NCBI GenBank assembly: GCA_013695295.1
Contig: JACDAS010000203.1
Location: 1-21,265, forward strand
Source: Actinomycetota bacterium
GTDB lineage: Bacteria > Actinomycetota > Thermoleophilia > Gaiellales > Gaiellaceae
Direction of reading: 5' to 3'
DNA length: 21,265 nucleotides
The notes under the pieces were generated by a model, which did no database searches, had not been told where the DNA came from, and was given only the letters and a program-made list of their open reading frames with translations. The position numbers were made by a program, and so were the translations under genes. Below, piece after piece: positions 1 to 8,019 of this stretch (its first letter is position 1; every line of letters begins with the position of its first letter).

Positions 1-524
<524 letters not shown>

Positions 525-532
525 AGAAGGCG

Positions 533-538
533 AGTCTA
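533..538 (-). promoter_or_regulatory. -10 box of uvrA (TAGACT)
   Basis: Read on the minus strand, TAGACT fits the actinobacterial TANNNT -10 pattern and ends 8 bases before the uvrA ATG. A TTGTTC stretch lies 17 bases upstream, inside the LexA-type box, and could be the -35. Confidence 0.55.
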
Positions 539-554
539 GCCGCCGGGGCCCCGT

Positions 555-568
555 CGAACAAGTGTTCG
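555..568. promoter_or_regulatory. LexA-type SOS box upstream of uvrA
   Basis: CGAACAAGTGTTCG has 6-bp perfect arms (CGAACA/TGTTCG) and matches the Gram-positive and actinobacterial SOS-box consensus CGAACRNRYGTTYG at every position. It lies 31-44 bases upstream of the uvrA start, over the expected -35, where LexA would block RNA polymerase. The match is seen in the sequence. LexA binding is inferred from the known consensus. Confidence 0.8.
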
Positions 569-577
569 CTCGGCGGG

Positions 578-1003
578 CTACGCGCAGAGCCGCTCGACGA
601 GCCGAAACACCTCCCGTGGGCCGGCGACGTGGTCGAGCTCGAGCGGCCCGGCAACCACCGTTCCGTACCCGAGCAGCCGCCCGAGTAGGGGCTGTTCGAG
701 GTCGAGGCTCTGGATCGAGCGCAGCCGCACGGCCGAGGCTCGGCGCCTCAGCGTGCCGTGGACGACGAACACCTTCTCGGTCGTGACGACGAGCCTCGTG
801 CGCTCCCAGCGCCAGACCGCGCGGAGCGAGACGAGGGCGCCCACTGCGACCAGCGGGGCCCCGAGCGCGGTGTAGGGCCAGCCGAGCGCGACCAGCAGCC
901 CGCCTGCGAGCGCCAGCAGCACGGCTCGGGCGAGGGGCCGCGCCAGCACGATCCCGTGTCGGCGGGCCTCGTGGCAGACCTCCTCGTCGGGGGCGGCGAG
1001 CAC
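578..1003 (-). CDS. PH domain-containing membrane protein
   Basis: The 141-residue product has two hydrophobic segments (about residues 25-42 and 45-63). A bacterial PH-like (bPH2/YdbS-type) region follows, with the characteristic pattern TRLVVTTEKVFVVHGTLRRR and then RLRSIQSLDLEQPLLGRLLGYGTV. Such proteins are small membrane proteins of unclear function. The frame stays open to a possible start at 1102, but that would overlap the divergent permease gene. The GTG at 1003 has a GAAGG ribosome-binding sequence 7 bases upstream and gives the normal length for the family. Translation stops at 578, close to the uvrA control region. The fold assignment is reasonably sure; the biological role is unknown. 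Confidence 0.8.
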   Translation of the reverse strand: MLAAPDEEVCHEARRHGIVLARPLARAVLLALAGGLLVALGWPYTALGAPLVAVGALVSLRAVWRWERTRLVVTTEKVFVVHGTLRRRASAVRLRSIQSLDLEQPLLGRLLGYGTVVAGPLELDHVAGPREVFRLVERLCA

Positions 1004-1077
1004 CGTCCGGCCTTCGTCGGTGTCTGCGTGTCTCCTGCGTTTGCGTCCGAGCCCCAGCGGCCACACACTGCGGAGCG

Positions 1078-2118
1078 ATGCAGGAGACCGCCCGCCGAGC
1101 ATTCGTCTGGACCGTTGTCGCCGGCGGGATCGTGGTCTTCGCCCTCGCGCTCTGGAAGCTCCGGATCCTGATCGCGATCCTCTTTCTCGCCTTCATCATC
1201 GCGGCGACCATGCGCCCGTCGGTGGAGTGGCTGCAGCGACACAAGGTCCCGCGCGGGCTCGGTGTGCTCCTCCACTACGTGGTGATCCTCGGCGGTGTGG
1301 CGCTCTTCCTGTGGCTCGTCGTGCCACGCGCGATCAACCAGGTGCAGGATGCGATCGACACCCTGCCGGAGTCGACGCGCGCCTCGACCGGGATCAAGCA
1401 CGACATCCTGCAGGGGGTCAAGGACCGCCTCGACAACCTGCCCTCGGGCGACGAGCTGCTCGACCCCGCGCTCGAGATCACGAGGACGGCGTTCGAGGTC
1501 GTGATCGGGATCTTCTTCATGCTCGCGTCGGCCGCGTACTGGATCTTCGAGCGCAACCGCGCGCAGCGCCTCGTCCTCGGCCTCGTGCCGCGCGGCAAAC
1601 GCCGCGTCGTCCGCGACACCTGGGACCTGATCGACCGCAAGCTCGGCGCATTCGTCCGCGGGCAGTTCCTGCTGATCGTCCTGGTCGCGACCGTGCTGTC
1701 GATCGCGTTCGCGGTCGCGGGCCTGCCGTACTGGATCCTCGTCGGCACGTTCGCCGGTGTCGTCGAGATCATCCCGGTGATCGGGCCGCTCGCCGCGGGG
1801 GCTCTCGCCGTCGGCGTCGGGCTGACGGAGTCGTGGCAGCTCGGGCTCGTGGCGGGTCTGATCGTGCTCGCCGTCCGCTTGCTCGAGGACTACCTCGTGA
1901 TCCCGAAGGTCCTCGGCGACGCCGTCGGCCTCTCGCCGCTCGTCGTGCTCGTGTCGGTGACAGCCGTGGGGATCCTCTTCGGCGGCTTCGCGGTCGTGCT
2001 CGCGGTCCCGATCGCCGCCGTGCTCGCGACGCTCGTCGACGTGATCGTGCTCGACAAGGACCCGGCCGGGGAAGAGGTGCCGACGGTGCTCTTCTCGCCG
2101 GCCGACTCCGAAAGCTGA
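1078..2118 (+). CDS. AI-2E family transporter (PerM/YtvI-like permease)
   Basis: The product is 346 residues, normal for the AI-2E exporter (PF01594) family of polytopic inner-membrane permeases. Hydrophobic segments open the protein (about residues 9-48) and recur at about 63-83, 143-160 and through the C-terminal half. The C-terminal part carries the family's conserved features: a PYWILVGTFAGVVEIIPVIGP stretch, then a RLLEDYLVIPKVLG stretch, then the SPLVVLVSVTAVGILFGGF segment. Despite the family name most members do not carry autoinducer-2; some are linked to Na+/H+ antiport or solute export, so the substrate is unknown here. The ATG at 1078 is preceded by CGGAG and gives the usual short cytoplasmic N-terminus. 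Confidence 0.92.
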   Translation: MQETARRAFVWTVVAGGIVVFALALWKLRILIAILFLAFIIAATMRPSVEWLQRHKVPRGLGVLLHYVVILGGVALFLWLVVPRAINQVQDAIDTLPESTRASTGIKHDILQGVKDRLDNLPSGDELLDPALEITRTAFEVVIGIFFMLASAAYWIFERNRAQRLVLGLVPRGKRRVVRDTWDLIDRKLGAFVRGQFLLIVLVATVLSIAFAVAGLPYWILVGTFAGVVEIIPVIGPLAAGALAVGVGLTESWQLGLVAGLIVLAVRLLEDYLVIPKVLGDAVGLSPLVVLVSVTAVGILFGGFAVVLAVPIAAVLATLVDVIVLDKDPAGEEVPTVLFSPADSES

Positions 2119-2170
2119 CGGCCCCCGACGGCCCAGTCGGCCACGGCCAAGGCGGCCGGATGCGGGTTTC

Positions 2171-2192
2171 GGGGTTCCCCCGGGGGACCCCC
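2171..2192 (+). terminator. GC-rich inverted repeat after the permease gene
   Basis: An inverted repeat of GGGG...CCCCC followed by GGGGG...CCCC, 52 bases past the permease stop, could fold into a strong hairpin. There is no clear run of T afterwards, so terminator function is only a guess. The rest of 2119-2326 shows no gene, only another small palindrome at 2242-2256. Confidence 0.35.
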
Positions 2193-2241
2193 ATGTGTTC
2201 TCCCCCGCGCGCGAGCCTAATTTCGGCGGACGCACACGTGC

Positions 2242-2256
2242 GTCACGGTCCGTGAC
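2242..2256. repeat. Perfect 15-bp inverted repeat
   Basis: GTCACGG-T-CCGTGAC is a perfect 7-bp inverted repeat in the non-coding stretch between the permease and the small membrane protein (both genes end here). It could be a hairpin or an operator. Nothing links it to a known regulator. Confidence 0.4.
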
Positions 2257-2326
2257 CGATCTGTGCCGATCGTTCCGGTGTACCCGCGGTGCGCGGGCTG
2301 GCGCCCGTTCGACCCTGATGCTTGTG

Positions 2327-2566
2327 TCAGGCCTTGCGCCAGCGGCCGAAAACCAGCCCGCCGAGCGTGAAGCCGAGGCCGAACGTGCCGATCGCGAAGC
2401 CGCCGATCGCGAGCGCCTTCCGCCAGGTCGACAGGCGCTGCCAGCGTCCGAGCGCCTCCTGCTCCTCTGCCGTGAGCGGCTGACCACGGCGCTGCTTCCG
2501 CAGCGCGCCCCCCGCACGAAGGCCGAGGTAGAGATCGTCGAAGACCTCCGGCGACTCTTCCGCCAT
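2327..2566 (-). CDS. Small membrane protein, function unknown
   Basis: The product is 79 residues. The first 50 are charged and hydrophilic (MAEESPEVFDDLYLGLRAGG, then a KQRRGQPLTAEEQEALGRW stretch). A single glycine-rich hydrophobic segment follows (about residues 53-73), then a short basic tail (GRWRKA). This looks like a one-pass membrane protein, but I recognise no family. The frame is open much further upstream, antisense to the metallophosphoesterase. I chose the ATG at 2566 because it is the first in the intergenic gap and lies 8 bases after a TATACA -10 box. It diverges from the metallophosphoesterase, with only 27 bases between the two starts. Confidence 0.65.
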   Translation of the reverse strand: MAEESPEVFDDLYLGLRAGGALRKQRRGQPLTAEEQEALGRWQRLSTWRKALAIGGFAIGTFGLGFTLGGLVFGRWRKA

Positions 2567-2574
2567 GCAGCGAG

Positions 2575-2582
2575 TGTATAGC
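2575..2582. promoter_or_regulatory. Overlapping divergent -10 boxes
   Basis: TGTATAGC holds TATACA on the minus strand (8 bases before the ATG at 2566) and TATAGC on the plus strand (11 bases before the GTG at 2594). The two divergent genes may use overlapping promoters with almost no leaders. Confidence 0.4.
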
Positions 2583-2593
2583 CTCGGCCGGCG

Positions 2594-3436
2594 GTGCCCG
2601 CCCGGATTCTCCACGTCTCCGACCTCCACGTCGGCAAGCGCGAGGCGGCCGAGATCGCTGCGCCCCTCGCCGAATTGATCGAGTCGGCGAAGCCTGAGCT
2701 GGTAATCGCGAGCGGCGACCTGACCCACCGAGGCCGGGCAGACCAGCACGAGCGGGCTGCCACCTTCCTGAAGGGTCTCAGCCCGAAGGTGCTCGCGATT
2801 CCGGGTAACCACGACATCCCCTACACGTTCCCGGCACGCTTCACACGGCCGTGGCGCGAGTTCGAGCGCCACTGGCAGACGACCGAGCCGCTCTACAGCT
2901 CGCCGGGCCTCCACGTCGTCGGCCTGAACTCCGTTCGTCCCTGGCGCCACCAGTCGGGACGGCTTCGCGCGGCCCAGCTCGATCGCACGAGCCGCCTGCT
3001 CGACGAGGCCCCCTCTGGCGCGCTCCGCGTCGTCGCCCTGCATCATCACCTGCTCGGCGCCCCGTGGCGCTCGAGCAAGAAGCCGGTCGCCGACCGAAAC
3101 GCCGTCCTGGCTGCGCTGGCGGACGCGGGAGCGGAGCTGATCGTCGCCGGGCACATCCACCAGGGAGCCGTCAGCGAGCGGCGGGAATTCGAGGTCACGA
3201 GCGGCGGCGAGCGGGGCGTGACCGTCTCGATCGCCCCGGGCCTCGGGCAGCCGCGCCCGAATCGGCGCGGAGAGGCCCGGGGGCTTCACCTCTACGACGC
3301 CGAGGAGAAGTCCCTTCGCGTCCAGACCTACGTCTGGCAGACGGACCGCTGGGCGCTGACTGCCCTCCGCGTGTTTCCCCGCGGCCGCGAACCCCTCGCC
3401 GAGGCCCGGCCGGAGGTCAGCGGCGACCGCGGCTAG
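2594..3436 (+). CDS. Metallophosphoesterase (calcineurin-like, Icc/CpdA type)
   Basis: This 280-residue cytoplasmic protein carries all motifs of a two-metal calcineurin-like phosphoesterase: DLH (D10, H12), GD (G41-D42), GNHD (71-74), an HHH stretch (150-152) and GHIH (186-189). The arrangement resembles class III cyclic-nucleotide phosphodiesterase-like enzymes, which hydrolyse phosphodiester or phosphomonoester bonds at a dinuclear metal centre. The substrate cannot be told from sequence. No signal peptide is visible. The GTG at 2594 puts the first motif ten residues in, as is usual. It converges on the SHOCT-domain gene with an 8-bp gap. Confidence 0.9.
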   Translation: MPARILHVSDLHVGKREAAEIAAPLAELIESAKPELVIASGDLTHRGRADQHERAATFLKGLSPKVLAIPGNHDIPYTFPARFTRPWREFERHWQTTEPLYSSPGLHVVGLNSVRPWRHQSGRLRAAQLDRTSRLLDEAPSGALRVVALHHHLLGAPWRSSKKPVADRNAVLAALADAGAELIVAGHIHQGAVSERREFEVTSGGERGVTVSIAPGLGQPRPNRRGEARGLHLYDAEEKSLRVQTYVWQTDRWALTALRVFPRGREPLAEARPEVSGDRG

Positions 3437-3444
3437 GAACAGCC

Positions 3445-3924
3445 CTAACCCTGCTCGAGCTGCGCCTTCTTCGCCTCGTACTCCTCGTCGGTGAGCAGGC
3501 CCTCCGCCCGGAGCTCCCGAAGCTTGCGGAGGCTCTCCTCCGTCGGATCGGGGCTCGCAGGCGCCAACGTCTCGGGATCGACGCCCAGTCGCCGCAGGCG
3601 CTGTCGCAGCCTCTCGATCCCGAAGCCCCGTGTGGGCAGCTTTTGTGCCCCGGGGCCCGTGATCGGACGCTTCTGCACGAAGCGGCGGTAGCCGATCACG
3701 AGCCCCGCGGCGACCGCGATCGACACGAGGAGGACCGCGAAGACGTCACCACGGCTCTCGAAGCCCGTCACCGCGATCGTGACCCCGCCGCCGACGAGCG
3801 ATCCGGTCAGACCGATGAAGATCGTCAACCAGGCCGGCATCGGGTCCGGGCCTGGCACGGCCCAGCGGGCCAGAGCGCCGACCCCGAAACCCGCGAGGAC
3901 GACCGAGATGAACGAGCCGAGCAC
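3445..3924 (-). CDS. GlsB/YeaQ-like membrane protein with C-terminal SHOCT domain
   Basis: The product is 159 residues. The N-terminal half resembles small GlsB/YeaQ/YmgE-type membrane proteins, with an opening helix LGSFISVVLAGFGVGALARW, then two more hydrophobic helices at about 32-53 and 62-80. The C-terminus (about residues 125-158) is a SHOCT domain with the typical pattern LRKLRELRAEGLLTDEEYEA. SHOCT motifs are short helical modules thought to mediate oligomerisation. The frame is open upstream to 4050, but the GTG at 3924 gives a family-like N-terminus, lies 7 bases after a perfect TAGTAT -10 box, and avoids overlap with the divergent dehydrogenase. Function unknown. Confidence 0.8.
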   Translation of the reverse strand: MLGSFISVVLAGFGVGALARWAVPGPDPMPAWLTIFIGLTGSLVGGGVTIAVTGFESRGDVFAVLLVSIAVAAGLVIGYRRFVQKRPITGPGAQKLPTRGFGIERLRQRLRRLGVDPETLAPASPDPTEESLRKLRELRAEGLLTDEEYEAKKAQLEQG

Positions 3925-3931
3925 GCTTCCG

Positions 3932-3937
3932 ATACTA
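3932..3937 (-). promoter_or_regulatory. -10 box (TAGTAT) of the SHOCT-domain gene
   Basis: TAGTAT on the minus strand ends 7 bases before the GTG at 3924. This supports that start and predicts a leaderless mRNA. Confidence 0.5.
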
Positions 3938-3961
3938 GGGGCTGCGTGCCAGAGTGTCCGC

Positions 3962-4870
3962 GTGCTCGAGGGAGGCGCTGCGTCCGAGACTCCTGCCGGC
4001 CCGCCGACGAAAGTGGCGGTGATCGGTCTCGGCGCCATGGGAAGCCGCATCGCGCGGCGGCTTCTGGAATCGCCCTACGAGGTGGTCGTGTGGAACCGGG
4101 ACGAGACGAAGGCTGCCGCCCTGGTCGAGCTCGGGGCGAGGTTCGCCGCGACGCCTGCGCTCGCGGCCCAGGGTGCCGACGTGGTGGTCGTCATGGTCTC
4201 CGACCCGCAGGCGCTCCGGGATGTGACGGAGGGATCGGAGGGCGTCGCGGCCGGAACCACGGCATCCACCACGCTGATCCAGATGTCGACCGTCTCGCCC
4301 GAGTCCGTGTCGCGGCTCGCCTCGACGCTGCCGGCCGGGGCGGGTCTGCTCGATGCGCCCGTGCTCGGAAGCCTTGCCGAGGCCGAGGCCGGCGGCTTGA
4401 CGATCTTCGCCGGCGGCACCCGGTCAGCGGTCGCCCGGTGCACGCCCCTTCTCTCCGCCCTTGGCTCCGTCCTCCACGTCGGGCCCCTCGGCGCGGGCAC
4501 CGCAGCGAAGCTCGTCGCCAACGCGACCCTGTTCGGGACGCTCGGCGTGCTGGGAGAGGCCGTCGCTCTTGCCAGGGGCCTCGACCTGTCGCCGGAGTCG
4601 ACCTTCTCGATCCTCGCCGCCACGCCCCTGGGAGCGCAGGCAGAGCGTCGCCGCACGGCGATCGAGAGCGGCGAGTACCCGGTCCGCTTCACGCTGTCCC
4701 TCGCCCGAAAGGACGCCGACCTGATCATCGCCGCGGCGTCGGCGTGCGGCGCGGACCTCCGTCTCGCAGCCGCCGCTCGCAGCTGGCTGGCAGAGGCCGA
4801 GTCCGAGGGAGGCGACCGCGACTACGCGGAGATGCTGGCGCGGATCGTCGCCACCGGGTCCCGGGCCTGA
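3962..4870 (+). CDS. NAD(P)-dependent oxidoreductase, 3-hydroxyisobutyrate dehydrogenase family
   Basis: The product is about 302 residues, normal for the beta-hydroxyacid dehydrogenase family (HIBADH, tartronate semialdehyde reductase, glyoxylate/succinic semialdehyde reductase). The Rossmann motif VAVIGLGAMGSRIA starts near residue 18. The substrate-binding loop DAPVLGSLAEAEAGGL replaces the usual DAPVSGG. The catalytic motif GAGTAAKLVAN carries Lys183 and Asn187, and a KDADL stretch follows. The substrate is uncertain. The start is also uncertain: the GTG at 3962 is chosen, but the GTG at 4013 would begin exactly at the Rossmann strand. The gene ends 12 bases from the convergent uvrB stop. 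Confidence 0.88.
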   Translation: MLEGGAASETPAGPPTKVAVIGLGAMGSRIARRLLESPYEVVVWNRDETKAAALVELGARFAATPALAAQGADVVVVMVSDPQALRDVTEGSEGVAAGTTASTTLIQMSTVSPESVSRLASTLPAGAGLLDAPVLGSLAEAEAGGLTIFAGGTRSAVARCTPLLSALGSVLHVGPLGAGTAAKLVANATLFGTLGVLGEAVALARGLDLSPESTFSILAATPLGAQAERRRTAIESGEYPVRFTLSLARKDADLIIAAASACGADLRLAAAARSWLAEAESEGGDRDYAEMLARIVATGSRA

Positions 4871-4882
4871 CGCTGGAAGCCG

Positions 4883-6883
4883 TCAGGCAGGCGCGCGCGC
4901 GGCCACGAGCTCGCGCCGGAGCTCCTTGATCTCGTCCCTGAGCTTCGCCGCGTACTCGAAACGAAGCTCCTCCGCGGCGGCGAACATCTCCTCCTCGAGC
5001 GTCACGACCAGCCGCTCGAGCTCGCCGGGCTCCATGCCCTCGACCTTGCGACCGCCGCGCCGCTTGCCCGGCACGGTCGGCGCCTCGAGCGACAGGAACT
5101 CCGCGATGTCCGAGACCCCCTTGACGATCGACTCCGGTGTGATCCCGTGCTCCTCGTTGTAGGCCAGCTGTACCGCCCGGCGCCGCTCGGTCTCGTCCAT
5201 TGCACCCTTGATCGCCTCGGTCAGCTTGTCGGCGTAGAGGATCACCTTGCCGTTGACGTTCCGGGCCGCTCTGCCGATCGTCTGGACGAGCGCCGTCTTG
5301 CCGCGAAGGAAGCCCTCCTTGTCGGCGTCGAGGATCGCGACCAGCGACACCTCCGGGAGGTCGAGCCCCTCGCGGAGAAGGTTGATGCCGACGAGCACGT
5401 CGTAGTCGCCGAGGCGGAGCTCGCGGATGATCTGGATCCGCTCGAGCGTGTCGATCTCCGAATGGAGGTAGCGGGCGCGCACCCCGGCCTCGAGCAGGTA
5501 GTCGGTGAGGTCCTCGGACATCTTCTTCGTCAGCGTGGTCACCAGCACCCGCTCCCCGGCCTCCTCGCGCCTGCGGATCTCGTTCAGCAGGTCGTCGATC
5601 TGGTTCTTCGTGGCCCGCAGCTCGACGTCCGGGTCGACGATCCCCGTCGGCCGGATCAGCTGCTCGGCGATCACGGGCGAGTGGCGGAGCTCGAAGGCTC
5701 CCGGTGTCGCCGAGACGAACACGAGCTGCGGCACCTTGCCCAGGAACTCGTCGAAGCGGAGCGGTCGGTTGTCGAGCGCCGAAGGGAGCCGGAAGCCGTA
5801 ATCCACGAGCGTCTGCTTGCGCGAGCGGTCGCCCTCGTGCATGCCGCCGATCTGCGGGATCGTCTGGTGCGACTCGTCCACGAAGACGACGAAGTCGGAG
5901 GGAAAGTAGTCGAGCAACGTGAACGGATGCGTGCCGGGCCCGCGGCCCTCGAGGATGCGCGAGTAGTTCTCGATCCCGTTGCAGAAGCCGAGCTCCTGCA
6001 TCATCTCGAGGTCGTACTCGGTGCGCTGCCTGATCCGGTGCGCCTCGAGCATCCGCCCCTCGCTCTCGAACTTCCGCACCTGCTGCTCGAGCTCGGCACG
6101 GATCTCGTCCACCGCGCGCTCGATCGTCGGCTTCGACGTGACGTACTCCGTGGCTGGCCAGATCGTCAGGTTGTCGAGCCGCGAGTAGATCTCGCCGGTG
6201 AGCGGGTCGAAGTGCGTGATCTGCTCGACCTCGTCGCCGAAGAAGGAGATCCTGTAGGCGGTCTCCGCGTTGGCGGGCTGCACCTCGACGACGTCACCCT
6301 TGACGCGGAACCGGCCGCGCCCGAGGACGCTGTCGTTGCGGACGTACTGGCTGTCGATCAGCTTGCGGAGCATCGCGTCGCGATCCTGCTCCTCGCCGAG
6401 GGTCAGGATCAGGACGCGCTCGCGCCACTCCTCGGGCGAGCCCAGGCCGTAGATGCAGGAGACCGAGGCGACGACGACGACGTCGCGGCGCGTGAAGAGG
6501 GCGGAGGTGGCCGCGAGCCGCAGGCGCGCGATGTCGTCGTTCTGGGACGAGTCCTTCTCGATGTAGAGATCGGCCTGCGGGACGTAGGCCTCCGGCTGGT
6601 AGTAGTCGTAGTAGGAGACGAAGTACTCGACCGCGTTCGCGGGGAAGAACTCGCGGAACTCGTTGCAGAGCTGCGCGGCGAGCGTCTTGTTGTGGGCGAT
6701 GATCAGGGCCGGGCGCCCGACCTGCTCGATCGTCCAGGCCATCGTCGCCGTCTTGCCGGTGCCGGTGGCGCCGAGCATCGTCTGGTAGCGCTCGCCGGCT
6801 GCGAGACTCCGCGAGAGCGTCTGGATCGCCTCGGGCTGGTCTCCGGTCGGCCTGTAGGCGGCCGATGTTTTGAATGCCGGCAT
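4883..6883 (-). CDS. uvrB: UvrB, excinuclease ABC subunit B
   Basis: UvrB is the DNA-loading, damage-verifying helicase-like subunit of nucleotide excision repair, handed lesions by UvrA and then recruiting UvrC. The 666-residue product has normal length. It starts with the family N-terminus (FKTSAAYRPTGDQPEAI) and has Walker A GATGTGKT at residues 38-45. The damage-probing beta-hairpin region includes YYDYYQPEAYVP, the DESH box lies in VFVDESHQTI, and helicase motifs V/VI lie in GINLLREGLDLPEV and TIGRAARN. The C-terminal UVR motif (EEMFAAAEELRFEYAAKLRD) contacts UvrA and UvrC. The frame extends upstream to 7132, but the ATG at 6883 gives the conserved N-terminus and lies 7 bases after a TACCCT -10 box. 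I saw no SOS box beside it, unlike uvrA. Confidence 0.98.
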   Translation of the reverse strand: MPAFKTSAAYRPTGDQPEAIQTLSRSLAAGERYQTMLGATGTGKTATMAWTIEQVGRPALIIAHNKTLAAQLCNEFREFFPANAVEYFVSYYDYYQPEAYVPQADLYIEKDSSQNDDIARLRLAATSALFTRRDVVVVASVSCIYGLGSPEEWRERVLILTLGEEQDRDAMLRKLIDSQYVRNDSVLGRGRFRVKGDVVEVQPANAETAYRISFFGDEVEQITHFDPLTGEIYSRLDNLTIWPATEYVTSKPTIERAVDEIRAELEQQVRKFESEGRMLEAHRIRQRTEYDLEMMQELGFCNGIENYSRILEGRGPGTHPFTLLDYFPSDFVVFVDESHQTIPQIGGMHEGDRSRKQTLVDYGFRLPSALDNRPLRFDEFLGKVPQLVFVSATPGAFELRHSPVIAEQLIRPTGIVDPDVELRATKNQIDDLLNEIRRREEAGERVLVTTLTKKMSEDLTDYLLEAGVRARYLHSEIDTLERIQIIRELRLGDYDVLVGINLLREGLDLPEVSLVAILDADKEGFLRGKTALVQTIGRAARNVNGKVILYADKLTEAIKGAMDETERRRAVQLAYNEEHGITPESIVKGVSDIAEFLSLEAPTVPGKRRGGRKVEGMEPGELERLVVTLEEEMFAAAEELRFEYAAKLRDEIKELRRELVAARAPA

Positions 6884-6890
6884 CGCGCTA

Positions 6891-6896
6891 AGGGTA
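6891..6896 (-). promoter_or_regulatory. -10 box (TACCCT) of uvrB
   Basis: TACCCT on the minus strand fits TANNNT and ends 7 bases before the uvrB ATG. It sits in the 19-bp gap to the divergent gene, so the -35 must lie inside that gene's coding sequence. Confidence 0.45.
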
Positions 6897-6902
6897 ACGG
6901 CG

Positions 6903-7517
6903 ATGTTTCCCGGTCCCCGGCTCCGGCTCGCGGCGTGCACGGCGCTCGTGGTCCCGGCGGCATGGCCCGCGGCGGCATCCGCCTGTGCGTGCTGTGCCAG
7001 CCCGGGCACGTGGCTCCAGGAGACGGCGCGCATCGCTCCGTTCGAGCGGGCGGAGCTTCGCCGGCTGCGCTTCGGGCCGGTCGCGACCACGTACGTGACG
7101 GAGGCGGGTCCGAGCGTCATCCGGGGGATCAACCCGGTCGCAGCGCGCTATGCCCTCTCGGTCACGCGCCTGGCGTCAGGGTGGACGCTCCGGTTCCGCG
7201 ACGCGAAGGGGAACAGGGGCACGCTGACACTGCGCCTTCCCGCCCAGGCTTCGAAGCTCGCCGTCGACCCGAAGGATCGGCGGTCGCCCGGCGGCGGACC
7301 GCTTCTCTACCGCGCCTGGCGGCTCGAGTCGCCGATCGTCGGCACCGGCGTCTTCGCGCGCGGCCTGACCGGAGGTGCCCGGTACCGGCTGCTGCTTCAG
7401 GGCCGCGGAAACGCCTGCATGAACGCGCAGGACTTCAAGCACTGGGTCCTCCAGGTCAGCGGGTCGAGCGCATCGTTTGCCCTCCACGGCGCGTTCGCGC
7501 CTCCCACAGCCGCGTGA
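6903..7517 (+). CDS. Secreted Cys-rich protein, function unknown
   Basis: The 204-residue product opens with a signal peptide: Arg-containing n-region, hydrophobic core about residues 9-21, and the sequence AAASA before Cys28. The mature N-terminus would be CACCASPGTW, a dense cysteine cluster (C28, C30, C31) that could bind a metal or form disulfides. A cysteine at the cleavage site hints at a lipoprotein, but -3 is Ala rather than Leu, so the lipobox is poor. A fourth mature cysteine lies in the NACMNAQDFKHWV stretch near the C-terminus. I do not recognise a named family. The ATG at 6903 follows AAGGG by 8 bases. The DUF1360 gene begins 13 bases downstream, suggesting an operon. Confidence 0.75.
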   Translation: MFPGPRLRLAACTALVVPAAWPAAASACACCASPGTWLQETARIAPFERAELRRLRFGPVATTYVTEAGPSVIRGINPVAARYALSVTRLASGWTLRFRDAKGNRGTLTLRLPAQASKLAVDPKDRRSPGGGPLLYRAWRLESPIVGTGVFARGLTGGARYRLLLQGRGNACMNAQDFKHWVLQVSGSSASFALHGAFAPPTAA

Positions 7518-7530
7518 CGAAGGCTCCTCC

Positions 7531-8019
7531 ATGACCCCCGCTCCGGCCCGCCCTCCCTACGGCAGCTACGCCGCCCTCGTCGGCGTCTACTCGGGCGGTC
7601 TGATGGGCGCCGGGCTGGCCGCACGGCTGCTCGGGCGCGGCCCCCGCACGAATACGGCGCTCGACTTCGTGCTCCTCTCCGCGGCGAGCTTCAAGGCCGC
7701 GCGAGTGATCTCGCGTGACCGCGTGACGAGCTTCCTCCGGGAGCCGCTCGCCGAGGGAACGGCATATGACGGCGAGGAGGAGGCGGCCTCCGGCACCGGG
7801 ATGCAGCGCGCGCTGGGAGAGCTCGTCACCTGCACCCGCTGCATCGGCACCTGGACCGCCGCAGGGCTGACCTCGACGCAGATCCTGGCGCCACGATTCG
7901 GCCGGCTGCTCACCTGGTCGCTCGCGTCCTCCGCGGCCAGCGACTTCCTCCAGAGCGCCTTCACCGCGCTCGCGCACAAGTCGAACGAGCTCGAGGGACG
8001 CACTAGAGGCTTGATGTGA
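7531..8019 (+). CDS. DUF1360 domain-containing membrane protein
   Basis: The 162-residue product resembles DUF1360 proteins, small membrane proteins of unknown function. It has an N-terminal hydrophobic segment (about residues 12-34), a second around 43-57, the signature CTRCIGTW with cysteines at 101 and 104, and a hydrophobic C-terminal region. The ATG at 7531 has GAAGG 8 bases upstream and follows the secreted Cys-rich protein closely, suggesting co-transcription. The last codons (TRGLM and stop) are read from the left end of palindromic element copy 1, so the original C-terminus may have been different. Confidence 0.8.
   Translation: MTPAPARPPYGSYAALVGVYSGGLMGAGLAARLLGRGPRTNTALDFVLLSAASFKAARVISRDRVTSFLREPLAEGTAYDGEEEAASGTGMQRALGELVTCTRCIGTWTAAGLTSTQILAPRFGRLLTWSLASSAASDFLQSAFTALAHKSNELEGRTRGLM

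Noticed and set aside
748..2817. A 689-codon minus-strand open frame
   Set aside because: It is antisense to the AI-2E permease and has the Arg/Asp/His-rich composition of a GC-rich shadow frame; the permease frame has clear family motifs.
2851..4929. A 692-codon plus-strand open frame
   Set aside because: It overlaps the metallophosphoesterase and dehydrogenase in another frame and is Arg/Pro-rich without any domain.
5147..7534. A 795-codon plus-strand open frame
   Set aside because: It is the antisense shadow of uvrB, whose identity is certain.
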